24,273 nt of DNA. Source: a virus. Under the pieces are notes generated by a model, which was not told the DNA's origin, did no database searches, and was given only the letters and a program-made list of their open reading frames with translations. The position numbers and the translations under genes were made by a program. The stretch covers positions 1 through 24,273 of IMG/VR virus record IMGVR_UViG_3300020202_000212; one strand, given 5' to 3'. Position 1 is the first letter of the stretch; every line of letters starts with the position of its first letter. Shown here one piece after another: positions 1-7,726 of the stretch.

Positions 1-890
1 CGGCGCAGCTTCTCGCGCGCGGCTTTGGAGGCCTCGCCCACCTTCGCCAGCCCGTCCTGCACCAGCCCGGAGCCGGCCTCCGCGATCCGAGTGCCGGCGC
101 CGATCGACGCGCCGCCCGCGGCGCCGCCGATCATGGCGTTCAGGACGGCGGGGTCGTCCTCGCCCCTGTCCCGGGCTGGGTTGACCGACGTGTGCATGGC
201 CTGCCCGAGGGCCTCCTGCGCGCCCTCGGTGGCGCCCTCGACCCCCGCGCCCTTGAGCGTGGTGCCGCCGAGCCCGGCCCCGCGCACGGGGCGCGCCACG
301 CGGGAGACCGCGGCGGCCGGGAGCAGGGCGTCCATGGCGGCGGCAGCGCCGCCGGTGCCCACGACGTTGCGCAGGCGGTCGCCGGGGGCCATCGGCTCGT
401 TGCGTAGGCGGAGGGCCTGCTCGCCGGAGTTGGGCACGAACGAGCCGGCGAAGCCGCCCGCGTACGCGCCGCGCACCCCGCCGCCGAAGCGGCCGGCCGC
501 GGCGCCGGCGAGGGCCGGGCCGGTGGTGGCGAGGGACTGTCCCACGAGGCCGGTGAAGAACTCGGCCGCGTCGGCCCCGTCCTTGACCTGGCGGTAGTCC
601 TTGACCTCGGGCAGCACGGCCTCGGCGAACGCGGCCTGGTGCTCCGCGTCCTTCATGCGCTCGGCCGCGAACTGCGAGAGGCCCATGGCGTCGCCAAGCG
701 TAGCCATGAACGCGCTGGTCATGGCGCCGAGCTGGTTGAACCCGCCGCGGACGCCCTTCTGGATGGGCGTCGCCACGAAGCGGGAGGCGGCTACGTCCGC
801 CTGCTCGGGTGTTACGGTGGTGACCTCGGGGATTCTCGCCTTCGCTACTTCGCCTGCCTCAGGAAGCTCGACGTCCGCGATGCGGCTCAT
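1..890 (-). CDS. N-terminal part of a probable very large internal virion (ejected) protein, cut by the window edge
   Basis: An uninterrupted minus-strand frame opens with ATG at 890-888 and runs off the left edge, leaving 296 residues visible. The ATG follows the TAA of the upstream gene directly, with AAAGGA about 6-8 nt before it. After a polar start (MSRIADVELPEAGEV), the protein becomes Ala/Gly-rich helices: residues about 45-75 (GGFNQLGAMTSAFMATLGDA), about 110-150 (EFFTGLVGQSLATTGPALAG, then a Gly/Ala hairpin-like stretch), and about 185-265 with GATEGAQEALGQ and IGGAAGGASIGAG. This Ala/Gly helical pattern with EGAQEALGQ-like motifs is typical of the giant DarB/PLxRFG-type or transglycosylase-bearing internal virion proteins of short-tailed phages. 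The position, last in a structural gene run, also fits. No catalytic domain is visible in this portion, so the family call is inference. The coding frame itself is secure. Confidence 0.75.
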   Translation of the reverse strand, partial: MSRIADVELPEAGEVAKARIPEVTTVTPEQADVAASRFVATPIQKGVRGGFNQLGAMTSAFMATLGDAMGLSQFAAERMKDAEHQAAFAEAVLPEVKDYRQVKDGADAAEFFTGLVGQSLATTGPALAGAAAGRFGGGVRGAYAGGFAGSFVPNSGEQALRLRNEPMAPGDRLRNVVGTGGAAAAMDALLPAAAVSRVARPVRGAGLGGTTLKGAGVEGATEGAQEALGQAMHTSVNPARDRGEDDPAVLNAMIGGAAGGASIGAGTRIAEAGSGLVQDGLAKVGEASKAAREKLR

Positions 891-2690
891 TTATCGTCCT
901 TTGCTCTGGTTCTCGGCGGCACGGAAGATGTGCTGCATCAGGTCGGCGTCCACCGGCGTGTTCGGGCCCATCAGCACGAACCTGCCGCCGGCAGCGGCGC
1001 GCACGGTCATGGTGTTGCCGTTCTCGGTCTCGATTATATACCCGCGCGCACCGTCGCGCTTGACCGTCTTGGGCATGTACGAGGCGAGGTCGTCGCTGTC
1101 GAACCGCTTCTGGCCGAAGTAGTCCTTGACCTGCTGCAGGGTCTCGTCGCGCGAGCCGACCAGGGCGCGGCGGAACTTCTCGCCGTCCAGGATCTTGCGA
1201 CGCTCGGCGCCGCTGAGGTCACCCAGGTCCATGCCGCGGTTGGCCGCGGTGTGGCGCACACGGGACATCAGCTCGGCCTTGCCCTTGGCCCCGAGGGCCT
1301 CGCGCTCCTCCTTCTTGAGGGACGAGTCCATGCCGCGCATAACCGTGTCCTCGACCTCCTTCTCGATGTCCGCCTTCGTCTTGGCGCGGAGCTCCTCGCG
1401 GGTCTTGTACACGTTCAGGCGGTGCGCGGCGTCCTTGATACCGAGCTCGGCCTGCTTCGCGGCGCCGGACTCCTTCGCGGCCGCCGCCTTCGCGTTCATG
1501 TTCAGGGCGGCGAGGTTGACCATGTGGCTCGCCAGTGTGCCGCCGGTGGCACCGCGCAGGCCGCGTCCCTTGCTGTCGCCAGGCGTCGGCGCGTCCGGGG
1601 CGTCGACCTTCGCGCCGACTTTGACGGCCGGCTCGCTGCCGCGGCGGATCGCACCCTGGCCTGGGGCCGGGACGTCCTTGCCGTCGATCAGCTGGTCCGC
1701 CGTGACCCGCGCGCCGCGCGTGGTGCGGATCATGTTGTCCGGGCCGGACGGCGCGGCGGCCGGCGTGCCGGGGACAGACGCCGCTACCGGAGCGGCGGGG
1801 CGCACGGTCTCGGCAGCAGCGCCTTGCGGGCGTCGGCCGGTAAATTCGCCGCCCTGGACTATGCGCTCCAGCTCGGGCGTGTACAGCCCCGGGTTGCGGG
1901 TGGGCTGCACGAAGTTCTCGATCCCCGCGCGCATGCCCGCGTCGCGCAGGCCGGTCAGGACGTTGCCCACGACGCCGACCATCGGGTTGAGCATGGTGGC
2001 CGCGCCCTGGAACGCGTTGTCCACGGCGTCGCCGTACCGGCCCTCGCGGGCCGCCTGCACGCCGAAGCCAGCCTGCACGCCGCCGGCCGCCAGGCCGAGG
2101 CCCGCGCCGAGCTTCGCCATCTTGCCCATCGGGGGCTTGGGTTCACCGGCCGGGGCCGCCGCGGCGGGCGAGCCAGGGACCTGCGGGGGCACGCTGCCGC
2201 CCACGCCGGGCATCATCGGGGCGGGCTGCGGCGCGACGTAGTTCGAACGCACGCCGGTGAACTGCTTCGGCTGCAGCGCCTCCTGGGCCATGGTGGCCTG
2301 GGTCGCGCGGTTCGTAGCGAGGCGGTCCTGGATGTACTTCTTGGCGAGGTCATCCACGGTCGGGCTCTGCACGCCAGGCGCGCCGGTCGTGGTGGCAGAC
2401 CAGGACACGGGCGAGCTGGGGCCAGCCGGGGCGCCGGTCGTGATGTTCGCCGCGCGGGCGCCGTCGCGGTAGTTGAGCGCCGCCGCGGCGTCGCCCGGGG
2501 TCTTGGCCACGCCGACGCCCTCGACGGCTGTCATCGGGGCGTGCGGGATCGCGCCGCGCGGGGACCGCGCGACGGGCTCGGGCGCTGCCTCGGCTGCGGC
2601 CGCGGCGGGGCGCACCCGCTTGCTGGCGTTCTCGAAGGTGTCGGCCGCCTGCTCGCGGAGCCCGGTGATGATGTCGTTCAGCGTAGGCAT
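891..2690 (-). CDS. 599-aa low-complexity virion-associated protein, function unknown
   Basis: I do not recognise a named family. The start at 2690 has GAGGGG 6 nt upstream and lies 3 nt after the previous stop. Residues 1-170 are Ala/Pro/Thr-rich and probably disordered. Residues about 185-270 form a Gly/Ala-rich amphipathic or membrane-seeking segment (MAKLGAGLGLAAGG, then MLNPMVGVVGNVLTGL). Residues about 300-390 are again low complexity. Residues about 400-520 are charged helices (KTREELRAKTKADIEKEVED). The last 80 residues look globular (YFGQKRFDSDDLASYMPKTV, ending in RAAENQSKGR). Its place between a coiled-coil protein and the probable giant internal protein suggests a second internal or ejection protein, or a packaging partner for it. 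That role is inferred from context only. Confidence 0.8.
   Translation of the reverse strand: MPTLNDIITGLREQAADTFENASKRVRPAAAAAEAAPEPVARSPRGAIPHAPMTAVEGVGVAKTPGDAAAALNYRDGARAANITTGAPAGPSSPVSWSATTTGAPGVQSPTVDDLAKKYIQDRLATNRATQATMAQEALQPKQFTGVRSNYVAPQPAPMMPGVGGSVPPQVPGSPAAAAPAGEPKPPMGKMAKLGAGLGLAAGGVQAGFGVQAAREGRYGDAVDNAFQGAATMLNPMVGVVGNVLTGLRDAGMRAGIENFVQPTRNPGLYTPELERIVQGGEFTGRRPQGAAAETVRPAAPVAASVPGTPAAAPSGPDNMIRTTRGARVTADQLIDGKDVPAPGQGAIRRGSEPAVKVGAKVDAPDAPTPGDSKGRGLRGATGGTLASHMVNLAALNMNAKAAAAKESGAAKQAELGIKDAAHRLNVYKTREELRAKTKADIEKEVEDTVMRGMDSSLKKEEREALGAKGKAELMSRVRHTAANRGMDLGDLSGAERRKILDGEKFRRALVGSRDETLQQVKDYFGQKRFDSDDLASYMPKTVKRDGARGYIIETENGNTMTVRAAAGGRFVLMGPNTPVDADLMQHIFRAAENQSKGR
1033..1038 (-). 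promoter_or_regulatory. Perfect TATAAT hexamer, possible internal promoter
   Basis: TATAAT on the minus strand sits inside the 599-aa gene, in codons TAT ATA ATC, which are unusual for this GC-rich phage. It is about 140 nt upstream of the next start at 890. There is no TG extension and no convincing -35 at 16-18 bp. Low confidence; listed because similar A/T-rich islands recur upstream of other starts. Confidence 0.2.
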
Positions 2691-2693
2691 GGA

Positions 2694-4541
2694 TTACCCC
2701 TCGGTGGTCTTGACGCTGAGGCCGTTGAGGCCGGCCAGCGTCGAGCCAAGCGCGGTGCGGAAGTACTCCGCGCCGAACCGGTTGATGTTGTTCATGTTGT
2801 CCACGGTCGCCTTCAGCGTCTCAAGCCGGAACCGCACCTGGTCGACCTGCGAGTTCAGCGCGGCGATGTTCCACTGGTTGTTCACGGACTGGTTCGCGAC
2901 GCGCACCCGGGCAGATTCTACCAGAGCCGAGACGAACGCGCGGTACGCCTCGACGTCCCCGCTCTGCGCCGCGACCTGGGTCTTGGCGCGCTCCAGCCGG
3001 GCGCTGACCACCTTCGCCAGCCCCTCCAGCTGAGCCTCGTAGCGCTGCACGGACGCGCGGTACTCCTGCAGCAGGGACTCGTTCGCCTGCAGCGTCAGGC
3101 GGCCCTTGGCCTCCTCGGCCTCGACGCGGGACTGGTGCGCGGCGATCTGCGACTTGAACACGTCCAGCTTCGCCAGCTCCCCGGCGATGCTCGCCTTGTA
3201 CATGTCGTACTCCGCCGCCTTCGCGCGCACACGCTCGCCGAACGCCATCACCCGGGTCTTGAAGACCTCGAGCTTCGTCTTCTGGATGTCGGACAGCAGC
3301 CCGGCGGCCTCGACGCGCGACTTGTACAGGTTCACGACGGTCTGGATGCCGTTCAGCTGCGCCTGGTACAGGCCGATCTTCTGCTGGTTGAACTCGCCGC
3401 GCAGGCGCTCCGCCTCGATCTGCGACTTGAACAGCTCGGCCTTCGTCAGCTCGGCGCGCATGCGGGACTCGAACACCTGCGCCTCGACGCGGTAGGCGTC
3501 GAGCTGGGCGGCGTAGTTGCGCACGCCGGCGTCGTACAGGGCCACGCCGAGCTCGACGGTCGCCTTGGCGAAGTTCAGGGCGCGCTCCTGCACAGCCTGG
3601 TAGAACTCGCGGGCCATCTGTTCGTACTTCTGGACCTCCTGGATCGTGAACTTGCGGTTCTCGACGTACAGGTCCGCGCGCTTCAGCGCGATCTCGCGGT
3701 TGACCTCGCTCATCTTGGCCTGCAGGGCCTGCTGCGCCGCGGCCACCGCCTGGTGGTACGCGCCCTGCGGCATCGGGAACGAGGACGACACGGCGCGGCG
3801 CTGGGCCTCCTCGACCGCGGCGCGGGCCGCCTGCTCCGCGCGGTCGCGGGCGCGTGCCCACAGGGCCTGCTCATCGGCGGTCTCGATGCCGTAGCCGCCG
3901 TTGGTGAGGTTGTCCAGCAGCTTCGCGACGAGCGGGTCCGCCAGGTCGGACGAGTAGCCGGTGTCGGAGTACGAGAAGACCTGCGTCGGCGCGGCGAGCT
4001 GGTTCTGCGGCAGCGTGCCGGCGAACGTCGGCAGCGTGACCGAGGGGGCCACGGGCAGCTGGAGCTCCTCGAACGTCGGGACGTTCGGCAGGGTCACGAC
4101 CGGCGCGGCCGGAGTGGCGACCTCCTCCACGCTCGGGGCGTCCGTGGGCATCGCGCCGATGTCCGCGGTAGGCGCGGTGGGCAGGGTGATCGTCGGGGCC
4201 TGCGCGTCCAGCGACGGCACCACGGCGACCGGAACGGAGAGGTCCGGCGCGGTGGGCGCGACGAGCGCGGCGATCTGGTCGATGTTCGCGTTGATCGTGG
4301 CGAGGCTCAGGTCCGGCGAGGCCACGCGCTCGTCCCGGATCTCGGTGAGCTCGGTCTCGAAGTTGAGCGTCAGCCAGTTCAGCGAGGGCAGCTCTCCGAT
4401 CTGGAAATTGATGTCCTTGGACGAGGCGAGGCCCTCGATGAACTCGTCGCCGGCGGCCGCGATGCTGTTCGCGTTCTGCGCCAGGTACGTGGCCACCGCG
4501 CTGAGCGCGTCGCTGGTGAGGGTGCCTAGGGTGAGAGCCAT
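2694..4541 (-). CDS. 615-aa long coiled-coil virion protein
   Basis: The start is ATG at 4541-4539, overlapping the upstream TAA as TAATG; the open frame further upstream is antisense noise over the neighbour. Residues 1-90 are a small globular or helical head (MALTLGTLTSDALSAV). Residues about 95-195 are Pro/Val/Thr-rich with APxVTLPxxPT-like strings (APTITLPTAP, APVVTLPNVP, APSVTLPTFA), suggesting an extended fibrous stalk. Residues about 235-580 are a continuous helix with heptad periodicity: aromatic-Lys motifs LFKSQI, LYQAQL, LYKSRV, VFKTRV, MYKASI and VFKSQI follow one another at 14- or 21-residue spacing. The C-terminal 35 residues are Gly/Leu-rich. A stalk followed by about 350 residues of coiled coil suggests a rod-like oligomer, for example a tail needle, tail spike shaft or ejected conduit protein. 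I cannot choose between these from sequence. Confidence 0.85.
   Translation of the reverse strand: MALTLGTLTSDALSAVATYLAQNANSIAAAGDEFIEGLASSKDINFQIGELPSLNWLTLNFETELTEIRDERVASPDLSLATINANIDQIAALVAPTAPDLSVPVAVVPSLDAQAPTITLPTAPTADIGAMPTDAPSVEEVATPAAPVVTLPNVPTFEELQLPVAPSVTLPTFAGTLPQNQLAAPTQVFSYSDTGYSSDLADPLVAKLLDNLTNGGYGIETADEQALWARARDRAEQAARAAVEEAQRRAVSSSFPMPQGAYHQAVAAAQQALQAKMSEVNREIALKRADLYVENRKFTIQEVQKYEQMAREFYQAVQERALNFAKATVELGVALYDAGVRNYAAQLDAYRVEAQVFESRMRAELTKAELFKSQIEAERLRGEFNQQKIGLYQAQLNGIQTVVNLYKSRVEAAGLLSDIQKTKLEVFKTRVMAFGERVRAKAAEYDMYKASIAGELAKLDVFKSQIAAHQSRVEAEEAKGRLTLQANESLLQEYRASVQRYEAQLEGLAKVVSARLERAKTQVAAQSGDVEAYRAFVSALVESARVRVANQSVNNQWNIAALNSQVDQVRFRLETLKATVDNMNNINRFGAEYFRTALGSTLAGLNGLSVKTTEG
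2915..2923 (-). promoter_or_regulatory. Possible extended -10 promoter (TGGTAGAAT)
   Basis: TG-G-TAGAAT on the minus strand is embedded near the 3' end of the coiled-coil gene, in codons CTG GTA GAA TCT. It lies about 225 nt upstream of the next gene's start (2690). No -35 is recognisable. It matches the extended -10 pattern seen at several other gene junctions here, but alone it could be chance. Confidence 0.2.
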
Positions 4542-5713
4542 TATCCAATCCTCCGCGCCAGCGGGGTCATCGGCAGCTGCATGGAGTCGAGCTCCATGGA
4601 CGCGCCGTCCATGCCGGAGAGCTCCACGCGGAAGTAGCGGGAGCGCATGCCTCGCCCGAGCGTCGCGCGCACCTGCTGCAGCACGTCGGGCGTGAAGTTG
4701 TTGATGGTGTAGTCGTAGTAGTCGTTCTCGTTCGTCCACACGCGGAGCCGCACGGGCGCGTCGAACCTCGCCGCCAGCAGGACCTCGGTCAGGCGCTTCA
4801 GGTACGCGCTCTTGCCGTCCATCATGCCGGTGCGCACGACCCAGGCGATGTCCGTGCCCGCGTCGTCGTTCCCGGTCAGCTGGAACAGCCCGCCGGGGCC
4901 GGCGGCGTAGTACGTGCCGTTGACGGGCGCGTAGCTGTTGAACGAGAAGTTCGTGTACTCGGTCACGGCGCCGCTGCCGGTGTTGGACACCCAGGTGCGG
5001 TACGTCTCCGCCAGCGTCGGCTCGGACAGGCCGGTGGCCCACGGGCGGTACATGGTGACCGCGCCGGTGGCGGTGGCCGCCGTGGCGGACGAGCCGGAGG
5101 CGGTCAGCTCCCTGAGCTCGGCGGAGCCGATCGCCACGCCGCCGTTCAGGGCGGTCGCGGTCACCCTGGCGCGGGCGAGGGTCAGGGCGCCGTTGGACAG
5201 CGCCTGCTGCGCGGAGTCGCCGTCGGCGGTGAGGGTCTGGAGCACCGCCGTGCCCCGCGCGACGCCGGTGACGGCGTGGGTCGCGGAGGCGGTCGGCGCG
5301 CGTAGGGTCAGCGCCGCGGAGGCGACCTGTCCGGTCAGCGCGGTGCCGGACGCGGTGAGCTTCGGCAGCGCGAGCGCCGCTGCGTCGGGGATGGTCGCGC
5401 TGGCGGTGAGCTTCGGCAGCGTGAGTGCGGCGGAGCCGACGGTGCCAGCGCTGGCCTCGCCGGTGGACGTCAGGCGCTCGGCGACTACCTCGGCCTCGCC
5501 GACGGAGCCGCTGGACCCGGCCCCGGTGGAGGTGAGCTGGCGAGTGGAGACCCCCGCGCCGGCTGCGCCGGCGGAGGAGGTCGGCTTCGGGATGGAGAGC
5601 GCGGCGCCTGCGGAGCCGGCAGCAGCGGTTAGGTTGGGGAGTCGTGCGACACCGCCAGCCGCCCCCGCTGTCGCCGACAGCGCCGGCAGCGTGAGCGCAG
5701 CGGTGTCGGACAC
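4541..5713 (-). CDS. 390-aa virion protein with N-terminal LTLPxLTASGT-type tandem repeats
   Basis: The GTG start at 5713 has AGGGG about 6 nt upstream. Residues 1 to about 215 are about eleven degenerate repeats of 16-22 residues around the core AALTLPKLTASGTxxxG; clear copies are AALTLPALSATAG, ARLPNLTAAAG, AALTLPKLTASAT, ALALPKLTASGTA and AELRELTASGSS. Such Ala/Gly/Thr beta-type repeats occur in phage appendage proteins. Residues about 220-390 form a non-repetitive domain rich in aromatics (TYRTWVSNTGSGAVTEYTNF, NENDYYDYTINNFTPDVLQQ) that ends in MTPLARRIG and looks like a compact beta-sandwich attachment or binding domain. It shares a 1-nt TAATG junction with the 615-aa gene, so the two are probably translationally coupled and work together. 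The exact virion location is unknown. Confidence 0.82.
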   Translation of the reverse strand: MSDTAALTLPALSATAGAAGGVARLPNLTAAAGSAGAALSIPKPTSSAGAAGAGVSTRQLTSTGAGSSGSVGEAEVVAERLTSTGEASAGTVGSAALTLPKLTASATIPDAAALALPKLTASGTALTGQVASAALTLRAPTASATHAVTGVARGTAVLQTLTADGDSAQQALSNGALTLARARVTATALNGGVAIGSAELRELTASGSSATAATATGAVTMYRPWATGLSEPTLAETYRTWVSNTGSGAVTEYTNFSFNSYAPVNGTYYAAGPGGLFQLTGNDDAGTDIAWVVRTGMMDGKSAYLKRLTEVLLAARFDAPVRLRVWTNENDYYDYTINNFTPDVLQQVRATLGRGMRSRYFRVELSGMDGASMELDSMQLPMTPLARRIG

Positions 5714-5724
5714 CTATGCCCCTA

Positions 5725-6501
5725 TTACGCCGTCGGGATGGTGATGGAGAAGCTCGAGATCGTCTGGACCGCGCTCGCGGTGATAGACGTGGACGCCATG
5801 TTCAGCTCGGCGCCGCTCGTGGCGATGGCCCCGTCGATCCGGAGGATGGCCTCCGAGGAGTCCGTGCCGCCCGCGTCAGACACGGCGGCCTCGATGCGGA
5901 ACCAGCCGGCGGTGCCCGTGGCAGCCGCCACGCCCGACCAGGTCTCGCTCGGGTGCTTCACCAGCACGCCAGCGGCCGAGTCGCCCCAGGTGAGGGCGTT
6001 CACCGCGGTGACGCCGCCCGCCATGTTGCTGTCGGTCTTCGTGAGCGTGGTCACCGTGGACGCGACCACCCAGCCGTTCGGCAGGGAGCCGAGGCCCGGC
6101 TTCGCGCGGATGTTGATCTTGTCCGTGTCGGACACGTCCGCGGTGAAGAGCAGGTTCTTGGGGTTGTTGTTGATCGCCGTGGCGACGAGCGAAGCCGTGT
6201 TGGCCAGGGACGTCGTGTAGGTGACCGCCGAGGGCAGGATCGCGATGGAGTTCACCGTGATCGCGTCGACCGAGCCCGAGGAGCCGCCCGTCAGGTCGAC
6301 GGAGCCGACCGACAGGACCTCGCGCGTGATCGCGCCGCTGGCGTTGGAGTAGGTCACGAGCAGCGTGCCCGACGGCGCGGTCTCGGCCGTCGCCGGCTGC
6401 GAGCCGGTGTAGACCTTGAGCACGCAGTTGGACATCATGTGCTTGAGCGAGCCCGTCTCGAGGAGGGCGTTGCGGAGGGCTGCGGAGAGTCGAAGTGCCA
6501 T
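5725..6501 (-). CDS. 258-aa beta-rich phage structural protein
   Basis: The ATG at 6501 has AGGGGAA about 7 nt upstream. The N-terminus MALRLSAALRNALLETGSLK followed by VLKVYTGSQPATAETAPSGT is a recognisable opening of a conserved phage protein family found among tail or appendage genes, but I know of no firm function. The remainder alternates Thr/Val/Ile-rich strands with Gly turns, including a central section (NIRAKPGLGSLPNGW, DSNMAGGVTAVNALTWGDSA) and a C-terminal part with WSGVAAATGTAGWFRIEAAV and SSEAILRIDGAIATSG, consistent with a jelly-roll or beta-sandwich fold. There is no signal peptide or membrane segment. It sits between the 403-aa protein and the repeat protein in the same operon, so a tail or baseplate role is the best inference. 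Confidence 0.82.
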   Translation of the reverse strand: MALRLSAALRNALLETGSLKHMMSNCVLKVYTGSQPATAETAPSGTLLVTYSNASGAITREVLSVGSVDLTGGSSGSVDAITVNSIAILPSAVTYTTSLANTASLVATAINNNPKNLLFTADVSDTDKINIRAKPGLGSLPNGWVVASTVTTLTKTDSNMAGGVTAVNALTWGDSAAGVLVKHPSETWSGVAAATGTAGWFRIEAAVSDAGGTDSSEAILRIDGAIATSGAELNMASTSITASAVQTISSFSITIPTA

Positions 6502-6514
6502 GTGTAGTTCCCCT

Positions 6515-7726
6515 TTACTGGTACGCGTTGGGCGCTGAGCCCGTTCCTTGGAGAGTGCTGATGTACTGCACGTAGCCCCGCTCCAGCCTTACCACTCCCG
6601 CTCCCCGCTGCGCCGCGGGGAACGAGTACCTGTCTTCCGTCAGGTTCCTGACGACTCCGCCGCTGTGCCCGAGGACCACGCCGTACGGGGAGGTCCAGAA
6701 CACCACCGGGCGGCTCGCCTCGGCCCCGTCCTCGGCGGTCACCGTCGCGTCGTCCCGGACCGCCGTGCCAGGGATGGCGCCGTAGCTGAGCACCTGCGTC
6801 GCCTTCATCTCCGACGGCTCGTGGCCGCGGAGGAACCAGGTGCCCGTCTCCGTCGCCGCGTAGATCCCGTCGTCCACCGGGGCGAACAGCGCGATGCGCC
6901 CGGGGAGCTGCAGGTACCGCGTGCGGCTGAAGTGCTCCAGCGAGAACGCGTCGGAGTACCACGCCACGCTGCCCTCTACCACGTAGGCGATGCTCGCGTG
7001 CACCGCGACTATGTCGCCCGCCGGCGCCGCCTGCCGGAACTGCGTCTGCAGGGGCACCCCGAGGTCGTAGCCGCCGTTGGTGTACGTGTGCGTGGTGGCC
7101 GTCGCGGGCAGGGTTACCGCCCGGTACAGCTCCTCGCCGTCGGCGTGGCTCAGGTACAGTATTTTACCAGTAACCTCTGGATTTGTCGAGGTTTCCATTC
7201 CGGAGAAGGCGATGCCGCCTGGGGCGGTCAGCTCGACCATCCCGGCGACGCCGGTGCCGCTCTCCTGGCCGTCGGCCCGGAGGAACGTCATGGCGTACAT
7301 GTAGCGCCCGGCGGGCAGGGTGCCGACGGTGGCCGCGGCCTTCGGCTGCCCGGCCGGGGGCGTGACGCCCCACTGCAGGGCCTCGCCGCGCGTCACGCGC
7401 AGGCTGTCGACCCCGTTGGACAGGTAGACCACCCCGTTGAGCTCGGCGTAGCTGACGTGACGGCCGGACGTCAGGCGGCGCAGCTGCGTCAGGGAGCCGC
7501 TGGCCTCGATGCGCTTCAGGTCCTGGCCGGACACCACCAGGGCGGTGCTGTCGCCGCTCCAGAGGGAGTGGTAGGAGCCGCCCTGGAGCAGGGTCTGCCC
7601 GCGGCGGGTCAGCACCCGCGCGGAGTCGTCGATGTCCACGTTCTGCGCGACAGACAGCTCCCCGGGCTTAAGCCGCTCGGGGGCGGTCGTGTTCTGCAGG
7701 CCGGCCCACTTCTTGATCTCGATCAC
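6515..7726 (-). CDS. 403-aa probable tail/neck structural protein
   Basis: I chose GTG at 7726-7724: it overlaps the Rz1-like gene's TGA as GTGA and has GGAGGGGAA just before it. A TTG five codons upstream would also be in frame. The N-terminus (IEIKKWAGLQNTTAPERLKP, then VAQNVDIDDSARVLTRRGQT) is characteristic of a conserved phage structural protein with an 'NVDID...RRG' opening. The body contains repeated beta-blade-like units such as LVVSGQDLKRIE, AELNGVVYLSNGVDSLRV, HASIAYVVEGSVAWYSDA, APVDDGIYAATETGTWFLRG and FWTSPYGVVLGHSGGVVRNL, suggesting a beta-propeller. Proteins of this type are usually placed in the tail hub or tail tube of short-tailed phages; here that is inferred from pattern and context. 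The middle carries an unusual A/T-rich patch (see 7161-7189). Confidence 0.82.
   Translation of the reverse strand: MIEIKKWAGLQNTTAPERLKPGELSVAQNVDIDDSARVLTRRGQTLLQGGSYHSLWSGDSTALVVSGQDLKRIEASGSLTQLRRLTSGRHVSYAELNGVVYLSNGVDSLRVTRGEALQWGVTPPAGQPKAAATVGTLPAGRYMYAMTFLRADGQESGTGVAGMVELTAPGGIAFSGMETSTNPEVTGKILYLSHADGEELYRAVTLPATATTHTYTNGGYDLGVPLQTQFRQAAPAGDIVAVHASIAYVVEGSVAWYSDAFSLEHFSRTRYLQLPGRIALFAPVDDGIYAATETGTWFLRGHEPSEMKATQVLSYGAIPGTAVRDDATVTAEDGAEASRPVVFWTSPYGVVLGHSGGVVRNLTEDRYSFPAAQRGAGVVRLERGYVQYISTLQGTGSAPNAYQ
7161..7189 (-). promoter_or_regulatory. Sigma70-type promoter inside the 403-aa gene (TCGACA-N17-TAAAAT with extended -10)
   Basis: On the minus strand a -35-like TCGACA (7189-7184; five of six to TTGACA) is followed by exactly 17 bp and TAAAAT (7166-7161; five of six to TATAAT), with TGG directly before the -10. 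The underlying codons (AAT CCA GAG GTT ACT GGT AAA ATA) are much more A/T-rich than the gene around them. The element points toward the genes at 6501 and beyond, but the nearest start is about 650 nt away. It may be an internal promoter. Expression is not shown by sequence alone. Confidence 0.5.

Noticed and set aside
639-4529. 1296-codon open frame on the plus strand
   Set aside because: It lies antisense to three minus-strand structural genes. In GC-rich genes the antisense frame easily stays open. The translation is Arg/Gly/His/Ala-rich with no domain, and the minus genes have ribosome sites and recognisable patterns.
4542-5042. Upstream extension of the 615-aa coiled-coil gene
   Set aside because: The extension is Arg-rich and overlaps the repeat-protein gene in another frame; ATG at 4541 with the TAATG junction fits better.
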